Shown here: in pieces, positions 1 through 5,903 of the stretch
Numbering within the stretch: position 1 is the first letter of the stretch
Layout of the letters: every line of letters begins with the position of its first letter
Assembly: GCA_003542385.1 (NCBI GenBank)
Contig: DPKT01000187.1
Coordinates: 1 to 6,148 of the forward strand
Direction: 5' to 3'
DNA from: Desulfomicrobium sp.
Lineage (GTDB): Bacteria; Desulfobacterota; Desulfovibrionia; Desulfovibrionales; Desulfomicrobiaceae
DNA: 6,148 bases
Made by a program: the position numbers and the translations under genes
The notes under the pieces: model-generated
Database searches by the model: none
Seen by the model: only the letters and a program-made list of their open reading frames with translations
What the model was told of the DNA's origin: nothing

Positions 1-138
1 CGTCGCCCGGCCGGGTCATGGACGGTTCTCCGCCACGGCCGGCAGGCGGCGAAGGTGCTGAAGAAGGGACGCGGGGCATGCGAAACGGAACATGGGACTC
101 CGGCGCGTCTGGGCGTTTTTGTCGGGACGATCCGCCTG
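1..138. other. Left-edge stretch without a convincing gene; possible minus-strand start at 19
   Basis: No reading frame here has recognisable protein character. On the minus strand an ATG at 19-17 is preceded by GGAG (complement of 28-31) with an 8-base spacer, which would suit a gene running off the left edge, but only six codons (MTRPGD) are visible. A 25-codon minus-strand frame (start 93, stop 18-16) overlaps that ATG as ATGA and also has a GGAG four bases upstream of its own start. It could be a short coupled leader or chance in GC-rich DNA. I see no terminator for the exported-protein gene that ends at 139: the minus strand has no T-run here. That would allow read-through leftwards. Confidence 0.2.
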
Positions 139-1287
139 TCAGGGGTGCGCCGTCCCGGTCGCCCCGGCCCGGGCGACCTGGATCAGGGTCTGCCGGCCGA
201 GGCGCTGTTTGAGGAATTCCTTGAGCACGATCTTGACCATCTCCTCGCGGCTCATGTCCCGCAGGTACTCGCCCGAGGTCAGCAGCTTCTTGAAGGGGCC
301 CGCCAGGGACGAGGACGACCCGCCGGCGGCGATGGCGTCGAGATAGGGGGCGACCTGGGCGCGCAGGTTCTCGGGGCTGTCCCCCTGCAGATCCCTGTAC
401 ATGGCTGCCAGCTCCCCGGCCTGCGGCAGGCGGGGGGATTCGAGGACGGCCTTGAAGTCCGCGGCGAAGCGCTTGATGCCGTTGACGATGTGCATCTGCT
501 TGACCATGTTGACCTTGGCCCAGCCCGCGTTCAGCCACTTGAAGGAGCCGACGCGCACGACGCCGGCTTCGGTATCGGAGACGAGCACGAGAACCGAGTA
601 GGCCTGGTACATGTAGGAATCCACCCAGCCCAGACCCGTCTTGGTCAGGCCGGTCTCGGCCGAGTAGAGGTAGTTCCAGTCGGAGTCGGGCCCCACCACC
701 AATCCCTTGCGGCCGATGTCCGAGGGCTCGTTCTGGCAGGCCACGGAGACGAGAACCGGCCCCGTCGGGCCGGGAAAGACGGCCATGGCCCGGTCCTGCC
801 TGTAGGCGTAGTAGCCGCCCGTGTTGGCATCGGGCGTGATGATCTCGCGCTCGCGCCCGCGCAGCTGGAAAGAACCGCCCTGCTCCACGGCCCGCGACAG
901 GCTCTTCAGGTCGTCGCGGGTGGCCGGGTCGAGCCATTCCTGATCCCGCACCGAGGACGGCATGGTCACGTAGACCGGGATGTCCGGGTTGTAGGCGTAA
1001 TCCACGACGCGAGCCAGATTCCCGCGCAGGGAGAAGGAGTGGAAGGCGCCCGCGGCCTTGTCGCGGTCCCGCATGGACATGCTCACGCCCTGCGGGGTGG
1101 CGGCCACAAACGACACGATCGCGTTCAGCTTGTCGGGGGCGAGGTCTGCCGACCCCTGCGGGACGGTCAGGAGATATTCGAGTTCGGGGTACAGGGACTC
1201 CGGGACAGGCTTGAGGGACTCGGCACGGACAGGGGCCGCGAACCCGAGAACCAGGGCGGCCAGAAGGCAAAGAAGGCGAAGGGTCAT
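139..1287 (-). CDS. Exported protein of unknown function (382 aa)
   Basis: I do not recognise a family. The N-terminus is a classic Sec signal peptide: a basic Arg4, a hydrophobic core at about residues 5-18, and a signal-peptidase-I type site VRA|ES after residue 22. There is no lipobox and no later membrane span, so the mature protein of about 360 residues should be periplasmic or secreted. The mature part looks soluble and mixed alpha/beta, rich in Tyr, Trp and Gly in the middle (about 155-240). It has a single cysteine (Cys184), so no internal disulfide. A Gly/Ser-rich linker at about 312-318 is followed by a charged helical C-terminus. The start is supported by GGAAG (complement of 1294-1298) six bases upstream of the ATG. 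The gene is divergent from the MCE lipid-transport operon, so the two may share control, and a periplasmic accessory role is possible but unproven. The signal peptide is secure; the function is not. Confidence 0.85.
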   Translation of the reverse strand: MTLRLLCLLAALVLGFAAPVRAESLKPVPESLYPELEYLLTVPQGSADLAPDKLNAIVSFVAATPQGVSMSMRDRDKAAGAFHSFSLRGNLARVVDYAYNPDIPVYVTMPSSVRDQEWLDPATRDDLKSLSRAVEQGGSFQLRGREREIITPDANTGGYYAYRQDRAMAVFPGPTGPVLVSVACQNEPSDIGRKGLVVGPDSDWNYLYSAETGLTKTGLGWVDSYMYQAYSVLVLVSDTEAGVVRVGSFKWLNAGWAKVNMVKQMHIVNGIKRFAADFKAVLESPRLPQAGELAAMYRDLQGDSPENLRAQVAPYLDAIAAGGSSSSLAGPFKKLLTSGEYLRDMSREEMVKIVLKEFLKQRLGRQTLIQVARAGATGTAHP

Positions 1288-1315
1288 GAAAAACTTCCGG
1301 TTACATGGTGGGGAA

Positions 1316-1341
1316 CCGCGGCAGTATGAGCGGCGCCGCGG
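1316..1341. repeat. Inverted repeat CCGCGGC-N12-GCCGCGG
   Basis: Perfect 7-base arms lie at 1316-1322 and 1335-1341 with a 12-base loop, just upstream of the exported-protein gene. In that gene's 5' leader it would form a stable hairpin about 28 bases before the start codon. A second, smaller inverted repeat (CGGTT 1298-1302 with AACCG 1314-1318) shares bases 1316-1318 with it, so the two cannot form together. It could be an operator, a leader hairpin, or chance in GC-rich DNA. Confidence 0.4.
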
Positions 1342-1356
1342 CCTCTGAAAGCCCCT

Positions 1357-1385
1357 TTGTCACACCCCGGGCGCAGTTTCAAGAT
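1357..1385 (+). promoter_or_regulatory. Weak sigma70-like promoter candidate for the MCE operon
   Basis: TTGTCA (1357-1362) matches five of six bases of the -35 consensus. It is followed after exactly 17 bases by CAAGAT (1380-1385), which matches only three of six bases of the -10 consensus. Transcription would begin near 1392, giving a leader of about 95 bases before the permease gene. The poor -10 box makes this a candidate only. Confidence 0.25.
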
Positions 1386-1485
1386 CGAGAATACCGTCAC
1401 AAGACACCGGGCGCCGCCCCCGCAGAGTAGACGGCCTGTCCGCCCTCGGCTATGAGGTCCGAATATCGAGCAATTCGACCGCACC

Positions 1486-2610
1486 ATGAAAAACACCGCC
1501 GATCTCGACATCTCCATCGGGTCCGACGCCCTGACCCTGACGCTGCGGGGCGCGCTGAACCTGCAGTCCGTCCCGGAAATCCTGGACCGGCTCGAACACG
1601 TCCCACGTCCTCTGCCACAGCGCATCCGCGTCGATCTCGGCGGCGTGACGCGCATGGACGACTGCGGCGCCCTGGTCATCATGGAACTCAGGCGCATGGC
1701 CGGGGCGTCCGGCGGGGAACTCGAAATGGAGCGCACCCCGGACCACGTGCGGGAACTCCTGGACTTCCTGCGCCTGGACTCGCCTCCCGAGCCGGGCCCC
1801 ATCCGCCGCATCAGGCCGGACCTCCTGACGCGCTTCGGCGAAAAGACGATGCATGTCGTCGACCAGGCCGCAAGCCACGTCGCCTTCGTCGGCGAGACGA
1901 CCACGACCCTGGCCTCCCTCCTGGTCCGCCCCGGACGGCTGCGCCTCGGGGACACGGTTTCCTACATGCAGCGCGTCGGGGTGGACGCCCTGCCCATCGT
2001 CGGCCTCATCAGCTTCCTGCTGGGGCTGATCATGGCCTTCATGTCCGCGGTCCAGCTGCAGCAGTTCGGGGCCAACATCTACGTGGCCTCCCTGGTGGCC
2101 CTGGCCATGGTCCGGGAGCTGGGGCCCATCATGACGGCCATCATCGTGGCCGGGCGCTCGGGCTCGGCCTTCGCCGCCGAGATCGGGACCATGAAGGTGT
2201 CCGAGGAGGTCGACGCCCTGATCACCATGGGCTTCAAGCCGGCCATGTTCCTCGTGGCCCCCAAGGTCATCGCCTCGGTCCTGGTCGTGCCGCTGCTGAC
2301 CGTCTTCTCCAACCTCTTCGCCATCGCCGGCGGGCTTGTCATCGGCGTGGGCACCCTGAACCTGACCCTGAACGCCTACATGGCCCAGACCATGAGCACC
2401 CTGTCCATCTTCGACATCAACTGGGGCATCTTCAAGAGCGCCGTCTTCGCCCTGCTCATCTCCACGGTGGGCTGCTTCAAGGGCTACCGCGTGCGCGGCG
2501 GGGCGGCCAGCGTCGGCCAGGCAACCACATCCGCCGTGGTCACGAGCATCTTCCTGGTCATCCTGACGGACTCCATCCTGGCCGTGATCCTGAGGTACTG
2601 GCGGCCATGA
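1486..2610 (+). CDS. mlaE: MCE-system ABC transporter permease with N-terminal STAS domain (MlaE family)
   Basis: Inner-membrane permease of an MCE (Mla-type) phospholipid transporter. Residues 1 to about 100 form a STAS domain, the role played by separate MlaB in E. coli, where it binds and controls MlaF. The rest is MlaE: an amphipathic lead-in at about 145-168, then hydrophobic segments near 169-190, 199-222, 256-289, 317-328 and 350-370. The MlaE signature is clear at 209-249 (RELGP, then AGRSGSAFAAEIGTMK, then EEVDALITMG), and the conserved C-terminal GGA..VG.ATT.AVV motif lies at 338-352. At 374 residues the length is right for a STAS-MlaE fusion. The STAS motif reads D58-D59-C60-G61, so Asp stands where Ser or Thr is usual. 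ATG 1486 is the only ATG, GTG or TTG start between the in-frame stop at 1453-1455 and the STAS domain. No good ribosome-binding site precedes it. It is the first gene of the operon, and its stop overlaps the ATPase start (ATGA). Confidence 0.95.
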   Translation: MKNTADLDISIGSDALTLTLRGALNLQSVPEILDRLEHVPRPLPQRIRVDLGGVTRMDDCGALVIMELRRMAGASGGELEMERTPDHVRELLDFLRLDSPPEPGPIRRIRPDLLTRFGEKTMHVVDQAASHVAFVGETTTTLASLLVRPGRLRLGDTVSYMQRVGVDALPIVGLISFLLGLIMAFMSAVQLQQFGANIYVASLVALAMVRELGPIMTAIIVAGRSGSAFAAEIGTMKVSEEVDALITMGFKPAMFLVAPKVIASVLVVPLLTVFSNLFAIAGGLVIGVGTLNLTLNAYMAQTMSTLSIFDINWGIFKSAVFALLISTVGCFKGYRVRGGAASVGQATTSAVVTSIFLVILTDSILAVILRYWRP

Positions 2611-3365
2611 GCGCGCCCGTCATCACCGTGCGCGGCCTGACCATGGGCTTCGGCGATCATGTCGTCATGCGCGACCTGAATTTCGACATCCACGCCGGCG
2701 AAGTCTTCGTCATCCTGGGCGGCAGCGGCTGCGGCAAGTCGACCCTGCTCAAGCACATGGTCGGGCTGTACAAGCCCATGGCCGGACGCATAACCGTCGC
2801 CGGCATGGCCATGGACCCGGATGACGACGGGGCCTACAGGCGCATCCTGGCCCGCATCGGCGTCATGTACCAGGGCGGGGCGCTCTTCTCCTCCATGACC
2901 CTGGGCGAGAACGTGGCCCTGCCCATCACCGAGTACTCGGGGCTTCGGGGACGGGCCGTGGACGACCTGGTGCGCCTCAAGCTGCGCCAAGTCGGGCTGG
3001 AGGGCTTCGAGCACCACCTGCCCGAGGAACTCTCGGGCGGCATGAGGAAGCGGGCCGCCATCGCCCGCGCCCTGGCCCTGAACCCCGAGATCCTCTTCCT
3101 CGACGAGCCCTCGGCGGGCCTTGACCCCATCAGCTCGGCCGGGCTCGACGCCCTGATCCTGCGCCTGAACCGAACCCTGGGCACGACCTTCGTCGTCGTG
3201 ACCCACGAACTGTCGTCCATCCTGACCATCGCCTCGCGGGTGGTCATGCTCGACGCGGCGTCGAAATCCATCATCGCCCAAGGCGACCCGCACGAACTCA
3301 AGGAAAAAAGCGCGCACCCCTTCGTGCGCCAGTTCTTCAACCGACAGCCCGGGATGGAGGAATAA
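2607..3365 (+). CDS. mlaF: MCE-system ABC transporter ATPase (MlaF family)
   Basis: Cytoplasmic ATP-hydrolysing subunit that drives the MlaE permease. All ABC ATPase motifs are present in 252 residues: Walker A GGSGCGKST at 38-46 (Lys44), Q-loop Gln89 in YQGGALFSSMTLGENV, signature LSGGM at 142-146, Walker B ILFLDE at 162-167 with catalytic Glu167, D-loop SAGLD at 169-173, and switch His200. The motif MYQGGALFSSMTLGENVA, with its 'GALF' after the Q-loop, and the signature LSGGM(R/K)KR are typical of the MlaF branch rather than of generic importers. The C-terminus ends soon after HPFVRQFF, shorter than the E. coli MlaF tail that wraps around the partner subunit. ATG 2607 overlaps the permease stop. 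GAGG at 2592-2595 lies 11 bases upstream inside the permease gene, so the two are probably translationally coupled. Confidence 0.96.
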   Translation: MSAPVITVRGLTMGFGDHVVMRDLNFDIHAGEVFVILGGSGCGKSTLLKHMVGLYKPMAGRITVAGMAMDPDDDGAYRRILARIGVMYQGGALFSSMTLGENVALPITEYSGLRGRAVDDLVRLKLRQVGLEGFEHHLPEELSGGMRKRAAIARALALNPEILFLDEPSAGLDPISSAGLDALILRLNRTLGTTFVVVTHELSSILTIASRVVMLDAASKSIIAQGDPHELKEKSAHPFVRQFFNRQPGMEE

Positions 3366-4375
3366 TGGCTTCCGCGCGCGTCAATTTTTCCGTGGGCCTG
3401 TTCATGACGGCCGGTCTCGGCCTGGCCACCCTGGCCATCATCTGGCTCGGCATGACCTCCTTCCTGCGCAAGGGCGAACTGTACGTGACCTACTTCGACG
3501 AGTCCGTGCAGGGGCTGAACGTCGACTCTCCGGTCAAGTACCGCGGAGTGCCCGTGGGCCGAGTCCAGGCCATCCGCATCGCCCCGGACTACCACCTCAT
3601 CGAGGTCGTCATCCTGGTGGACGACGAGCATGCGGACGACGAAATGCGCTTCGCGGACAGCGTCGCCGCCATCTCCAACGTCGGCATCACCGGCGCCATG
3701 TTCGTGGAAATCGACAAGCGCACGCCCCTGGACGGCCCGACGCCGGCGCTGGACTTCACGCCGGAATACCCGGTCATCGCCTCCAAGCCGTCGGACATCC
3801 GCAAGCTTTTCCGCGAGATCCACGACATCGCCGCCCAGATCAAGGCCATCGACTTCAAGGGGATCGCCGACCAGGCCAAGAACGCCTTCAACTCCCTGGA
3901 CAAAGCCGTGGCCCAGGCCCGCATCGGCGACATCTCCGCGGACATCCGCACCCTCCTGGCCAGCGTCAACGCCGCCGCCAGCCCGGAGCGCCTGCAGTCC
4001 CTGGCCAGGAACGTGGACGGGAGCATGGAGGCCTCGCGCAGGCTCATGGACAAGGCCGCCGAGGAACTGACGCGCATGGACGCCGTGCTGGCGCAGTTCC
4101 AGTCCATGCTCGACGCCAACCGGCCCCACGTCGACACGACCATGGGCGCCCTGGCCGGGGCGGCCCTCAAGACCGACGCCTTCATGGCCCAGAGCCAGGC
4201 GACCATGCTGCAGATGCAGGCTACCATCCGCGACCTCGAAGACCGACTGTCCGCCACGGCCGAGAACCTGGAGCAGACCTCGGGCAACCTGAACTCCCTC
4301 ATCACCAGCGTGAAGGACCAGCCCGCCCAGCTCCTGTTCGGAGAACCCAAAGCCCCCCGGGCAACCGAGGAGTAG
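3365..4375 (+). CDS. mlaD: MCE domain protein with long helical C-terminus (MlaD-like)
   Basis: Substrate-binding ring subunit of the lipid transporter, anchored in the inner membrane and projecting into the periplasm. A single N-terminal membrane helix at about 10-30 is followed by one MCE domain at about 39-117. That domain shows the hallmark YFDESVQGLNVDSPVKYRGVPVGRV at 43-67 (key residues Gly50, Leu51, Val57, Gly61, Gly65) and GITGAMFVEI at 107-116. Residues from about 145 to 315 are almost entirely predicted helix, rich in Ala, Gln, Asp and Leu with coiled-coil character, ending in QPAQLLFGEP, a tail seen in many MCE proteins. At 336 residues it is much longer than E. coli MlaD (about 183), so the hexamer may carry an extended helical tube or stalk. 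ATG 3365 overlaps the ATPase stop by one base, with GGAGGA at 3356-3361. The family is certain; the exact transported lipid is not visible. Confidence 0.93.
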   Translation: MASARVNFSVGLFMTAGLGLATLAIIWLGMTSFLRKGELYVTYFDESVQGLNVDSPVKYRGVPVGRVQAIRIAPDYHLIEVVILVDDEHADDEMRFADSVAAISNVGITGAMFVEIDKRTPLDGPTPALDFTPEYPVIASKPSDIRKLFREIHDIAAQIKAIDFKGIADQAKNAFNSLDKAVAQARIGDISADIRTLLASVNAAASPERLQSLARNVDGSMEASRRLMDKAAEELTRMDAVLAQFQSMLDANRPHVDTTMGALAGAALKTDAFMAQSQATMLQMQATIRDLEDRLSATAENLEQTSGNLNSLITSVKDQPAQLLFGEPKAPRATEE

Positions 4376-4381
4376 AATACG

Positions 4382-4993
4382 ATGCACATCCGCCTGATCG
4401 CCCTCGCCTTCCTCGTCCTGGCCCTGACGGGCTGCGGAGCCGCCCGAACCGCGGTGCCCGATACCCGCTACTACACCCTGGAGTACGATCCCCCGGCGGT
4501 GTCCGGGGAAAGGGCGCAGGCCGTCGTCAGCGTGAGCCGCTTCGGCGTGGCCCCCGAGTATAACACGGCCAAGATCGTCTACCGCAACCTGTCCTTCGGC
4601 CGGCAGGAATACCATTACCATCAGTGGCGCAGCGCGCCCCAGATCCTGGCCGCGGACTACCTGCGCCGCGACATGCTGGCCAGCGGCCTGTTCCTGGCCG
4701 TGGCCGGGCCGGGTTCGGCCCTGCCGGCCACCCACCGCGTCGAGGGCATGGTCGAGGAGTGGCTGGAAGTAGACGGCCAGGACCGCTGGCTGGCCACGGC
4801 CGAACTGACCGTCACCCTGCTGGACCTGCAGGCCGCGTCCGCGCCCGACATGGTCCTGTTCCAGCGTACCTACCGCGGGTCCGAGCCCAGCGCCAAAAAA
4901 AATCCCGGCTCGGTGGTCGAAGCCATGAGCCGGGTCATGCGCACGCTCTCGGGACGGATCATCGCCGACGTGCACGGTGCGGTGAGGGAGTGA
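4382..4993 (+). CDS. ABC-transport auxiliary lipoprotein (PqiC-like)
   Basis: Predicted lipoprotein of the ABC_trans_aux type, which includes E. coli PqiC, an outer-membrane partner of the MCE protein PqiB. The signal peptide ends in a lipobox LTGC with acylated Cys18. The next residue is Gly, not Asp, so Lol-dependent sorting to the outer membrane is expected. The mature start has the family pattern TRYYTLEY (about 28-35). It is followed by a strand-rich domain and a conserved-looking region (VYRNLSF, then QWRSAPQILAADYLRRDM) that resembles the PqiC core. At 203 residues the length is usual. AGGAG at 4368-4372 overlaps the preceding gene's end, 9 bases before the start, and only six bases separate the two genes. 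Its job is probably to anchor or dock the MCE stalk at the outer membrane. An A8 run at 4895-4902 (codons AAA AAA AAT) is odd in such GC-rich code; it forms the T-tract of an antisense terminator. Family from sequence, role inferred. Confidence 0.88.
   Translation: MHIRLIALAFLVLALTGCGAARTAVPDTRYYTLEYDPPAVSGERAQAVVSVSRFGVAPEYNTAKIVYRNLSFGRQEYHYHQWRSAPQILAADYLRRDMLASGLFLAVAGPGSALPATHRVEGMVEEWLEVDGQDRWLATAELTVTLLDLQAASAPDMVLFQRTYRGSEPSAKKNPGSVVEAMSRVMRTLSGRIIADVHGAVRE
4895..4934 (-). terminator. Intrinsic terminator of the ridA-LOG transcript, inside the opposing lipoprotein gene
   Basis: Read on the minus strand, CCCGGCTC (complement of 4934-4927) pairs perfectly over eight bases with GAGCCGGG (complement of 4911-4904) across a 15-base loop. 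One A and then eight consecutive T residues (complement of 4902-4895) follow. This is a classic rho-independent terminator about 60 bases past the LOG stop codon. There is no T-run on the plus-strand side, so it acts only on leftward transcripts. I found no equivalent terminator for the plus-strand operon. Confidence 0.85.
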
Positions 4994-4994
4994 G

Positions 4995-5894
4995 CTAGTA
5001 CTTGCCGTCCGTGGTCGGCCCGTTGCTGGCCGAGATGATCTCCCAGGCCTCCTCGGCCGTGCTGACGTAGCGGAAGATCTTCAGATCCTCCTCGTTGATG
5101 GTGCCCTCCTCCACCAGCGCCTCGAAGTTGACGACCTTCTGCCAGAAGCGCCGGCCGAAGAGCAGGACCGGGATGGGCTTGACCTTGCGGGTCTGGATGA
5201 GGGTCAGAGTCTCGAAGAGCTCGTCCATGGTCCCGAACCCGCCCGGGAAGGCGATCATGGCCTTGGCCCGCATCAGCAGATGCATCTTGCGGATGGCGAA
5301 GTAGTGGAACTGGAAGCTCAGCTCCGGGGTGATGTAGGGGTTGGGCTCCTGTTCGAAGGGCAGGACGATGTTCATGCCGATGCTGATGGCGTCCACGTCG
5401 TGGGCGCCCTGGTTGGCCGCGCCCATGATGCCGCCGCCCCCGCCCGTGACGACCACGTGGCCGTGCCTGTCCATGTTCTCGGAGATGAGCCGCCCGAGCT
5501 TGCGCGCCTCGGTGTAGTACCGGCTGTTGGTCATGGCCCTGCGGGCCCGGACGAGCTCCTGCTGCAGCACGAGGTCGTCGGGGTTCTTCTTGAGCCCGTC
5601 CATGACCTTCTCCAGACGGACGCCGGCCTGCTCGGGGTCGAGGATGCGGGCGCTGCCGAACACGACGATGGTCGATTCGATCTGGTGTTCCTGCAGGGTC
5701 AGTTCGGGCTTGAGGAGCTCCAGCTGCAGGCGCACGGGCCTGAGCTCCTGGCGCAGCAGAAACTGCTGGTCCTGGAAGGCGAGGAGATAGGAGTCGGAGG
5801 TGCACTGGGGCGTGCCCTTGTGCCGCTGGGCGGCCTGGGCGTCCTCGTTGGCCGATGGGAAGACGCCGAAACGGCGGGTTCGTTTGTTGACCAT
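4995..5894 (-). CDS. LOG-family Rossmann-fold protein (TIGR00730 / 'lysine decarboxylase-like'), 299 aa
   Basis: Cytoplasmic protein of the LOG family, whose studied members hydrolyse nucleoside 5'-monophosphates to a base plus ribose 5-phosphate (cytokinin activation in plants and some bacteria). The old 'lysine decarboxylase' label for this family is misleading. The core starts with VVFGSARI at 77-84, followed by the phosphate-binding glycine loop VVTGGGGGIMGAAN at 148-161, Arg202-Lys203 in the FAIRKMHLLMRAK stretch, and the diagnostic PGGFGTMDE at 217-225 with Glu225. It is about 100 residues longer than a canonical LOG protein. The extra length is an N-terminal extension of about 75 residues including LLRQELRPVRLQLELLKPE, plus a helical insert at about 85-125. 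I recall this architecture from a longer proteobacterial LOG subgroup. The start has TAAGGA (complement of 5901-5906) six bases upstream, overlapping the ridA stop. The true substrate is unknown. Confidence 0.92.
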   Translation of the reverse strand: MVNKRTRRFGVFPSANEDAQAAQRHKGTPQCTSDSYLLAFQDQQFLLRQELRPVRLQLELLKPELTLQEHQIESTIVVFGSARILDPEQAGVRLEKVMDGLKKNPDDLVLQQELVRARRAMTNSRYYTEARKLGRLISENMDRHGHVVVTGGGGGIMGAANQGAHDVDAISIGMNIVLPFEQEPNPYITPELSFQFHYFAIRKMHLLMRAKAMIAFPGGFGTMDELFETLTLIQTRKVKPIPVLLFGRRFWQKVVNFEALVEEGTINEEDLKIFRYVSTAEEAWEIISASNGPTTDGKY

Positions 5895-5903
5895 GAATGT
5901 TCC

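Larger units (their letters stand above)
1288..1485. promoter_or_regulatory. Divergent intergenic control region
   Basis: These 198 bases lie between two divergent start codons and must hold the promoters for both the exported-protein gene and the MCE operon. In-frame stop TGA at 1453-1455 closes the permease frame upstream, so the region is truly non-coding for that gene. It contains a CCGCGGC/GCCGCGG inverted repeat, a perfect 10-base palindrome (GCGGCGCCGC, 1330-1339), and a compact near-palindrome GGGCGCCGCCC (1409-1419). It also has a loose pair of GTCACA...CCGGGCGC segments at 1359-1374 and 1396-1414. I cannot assign any of these to a named regulator. Confidence 0.6.

Noticed and set aside
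100..125. GTTTTT at 115-120 as an intrinsic terminator on the plus strand
   Set aside because: The bases before it form only a three-base stem, and no plus-strand gene is seen ending here.
55..1329. Long plus-strand open frame (424 codons) opposite the exported-protein gene
   Set aside because: It is antisense to a gene with a clear signal peptide and ribosome-binding site. Its translation is rich in Gly, Val, His and Arg without hydrophobic patterning, as expected for the mirror of GC-rich code.
1452..2606. Extension of the ATPase frame upstream to an ATG at 1452
   Set aside because: The upstream 385 codons are Arg/Pro/His-rich low-complexity sequence out of frame with the STAS-MlaE gene. 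The ABC domain begins at ATG 2607, which has the typical four-base overlap.
4895..4903. A8 run as a programmed -1 frameshift or phase-variation site in the lipoprotein gene
   Set aside because: A -1 shift would end at TGA 4926-4928 after a few codons and remove only the tail. Eight As is short for a phase-variable tract, and the run is better explained as the T-tract of the antisense terminator.
2834..4975. Minus-strand open frame of 713 codons across mlaF, mlaD and the lipoprotein gene
   Set aside because: It lies opposite three well-supported genes and has low-complexity Gly/His/Asp/Arg composition with no recognisable domain. It is a product of high GC content.
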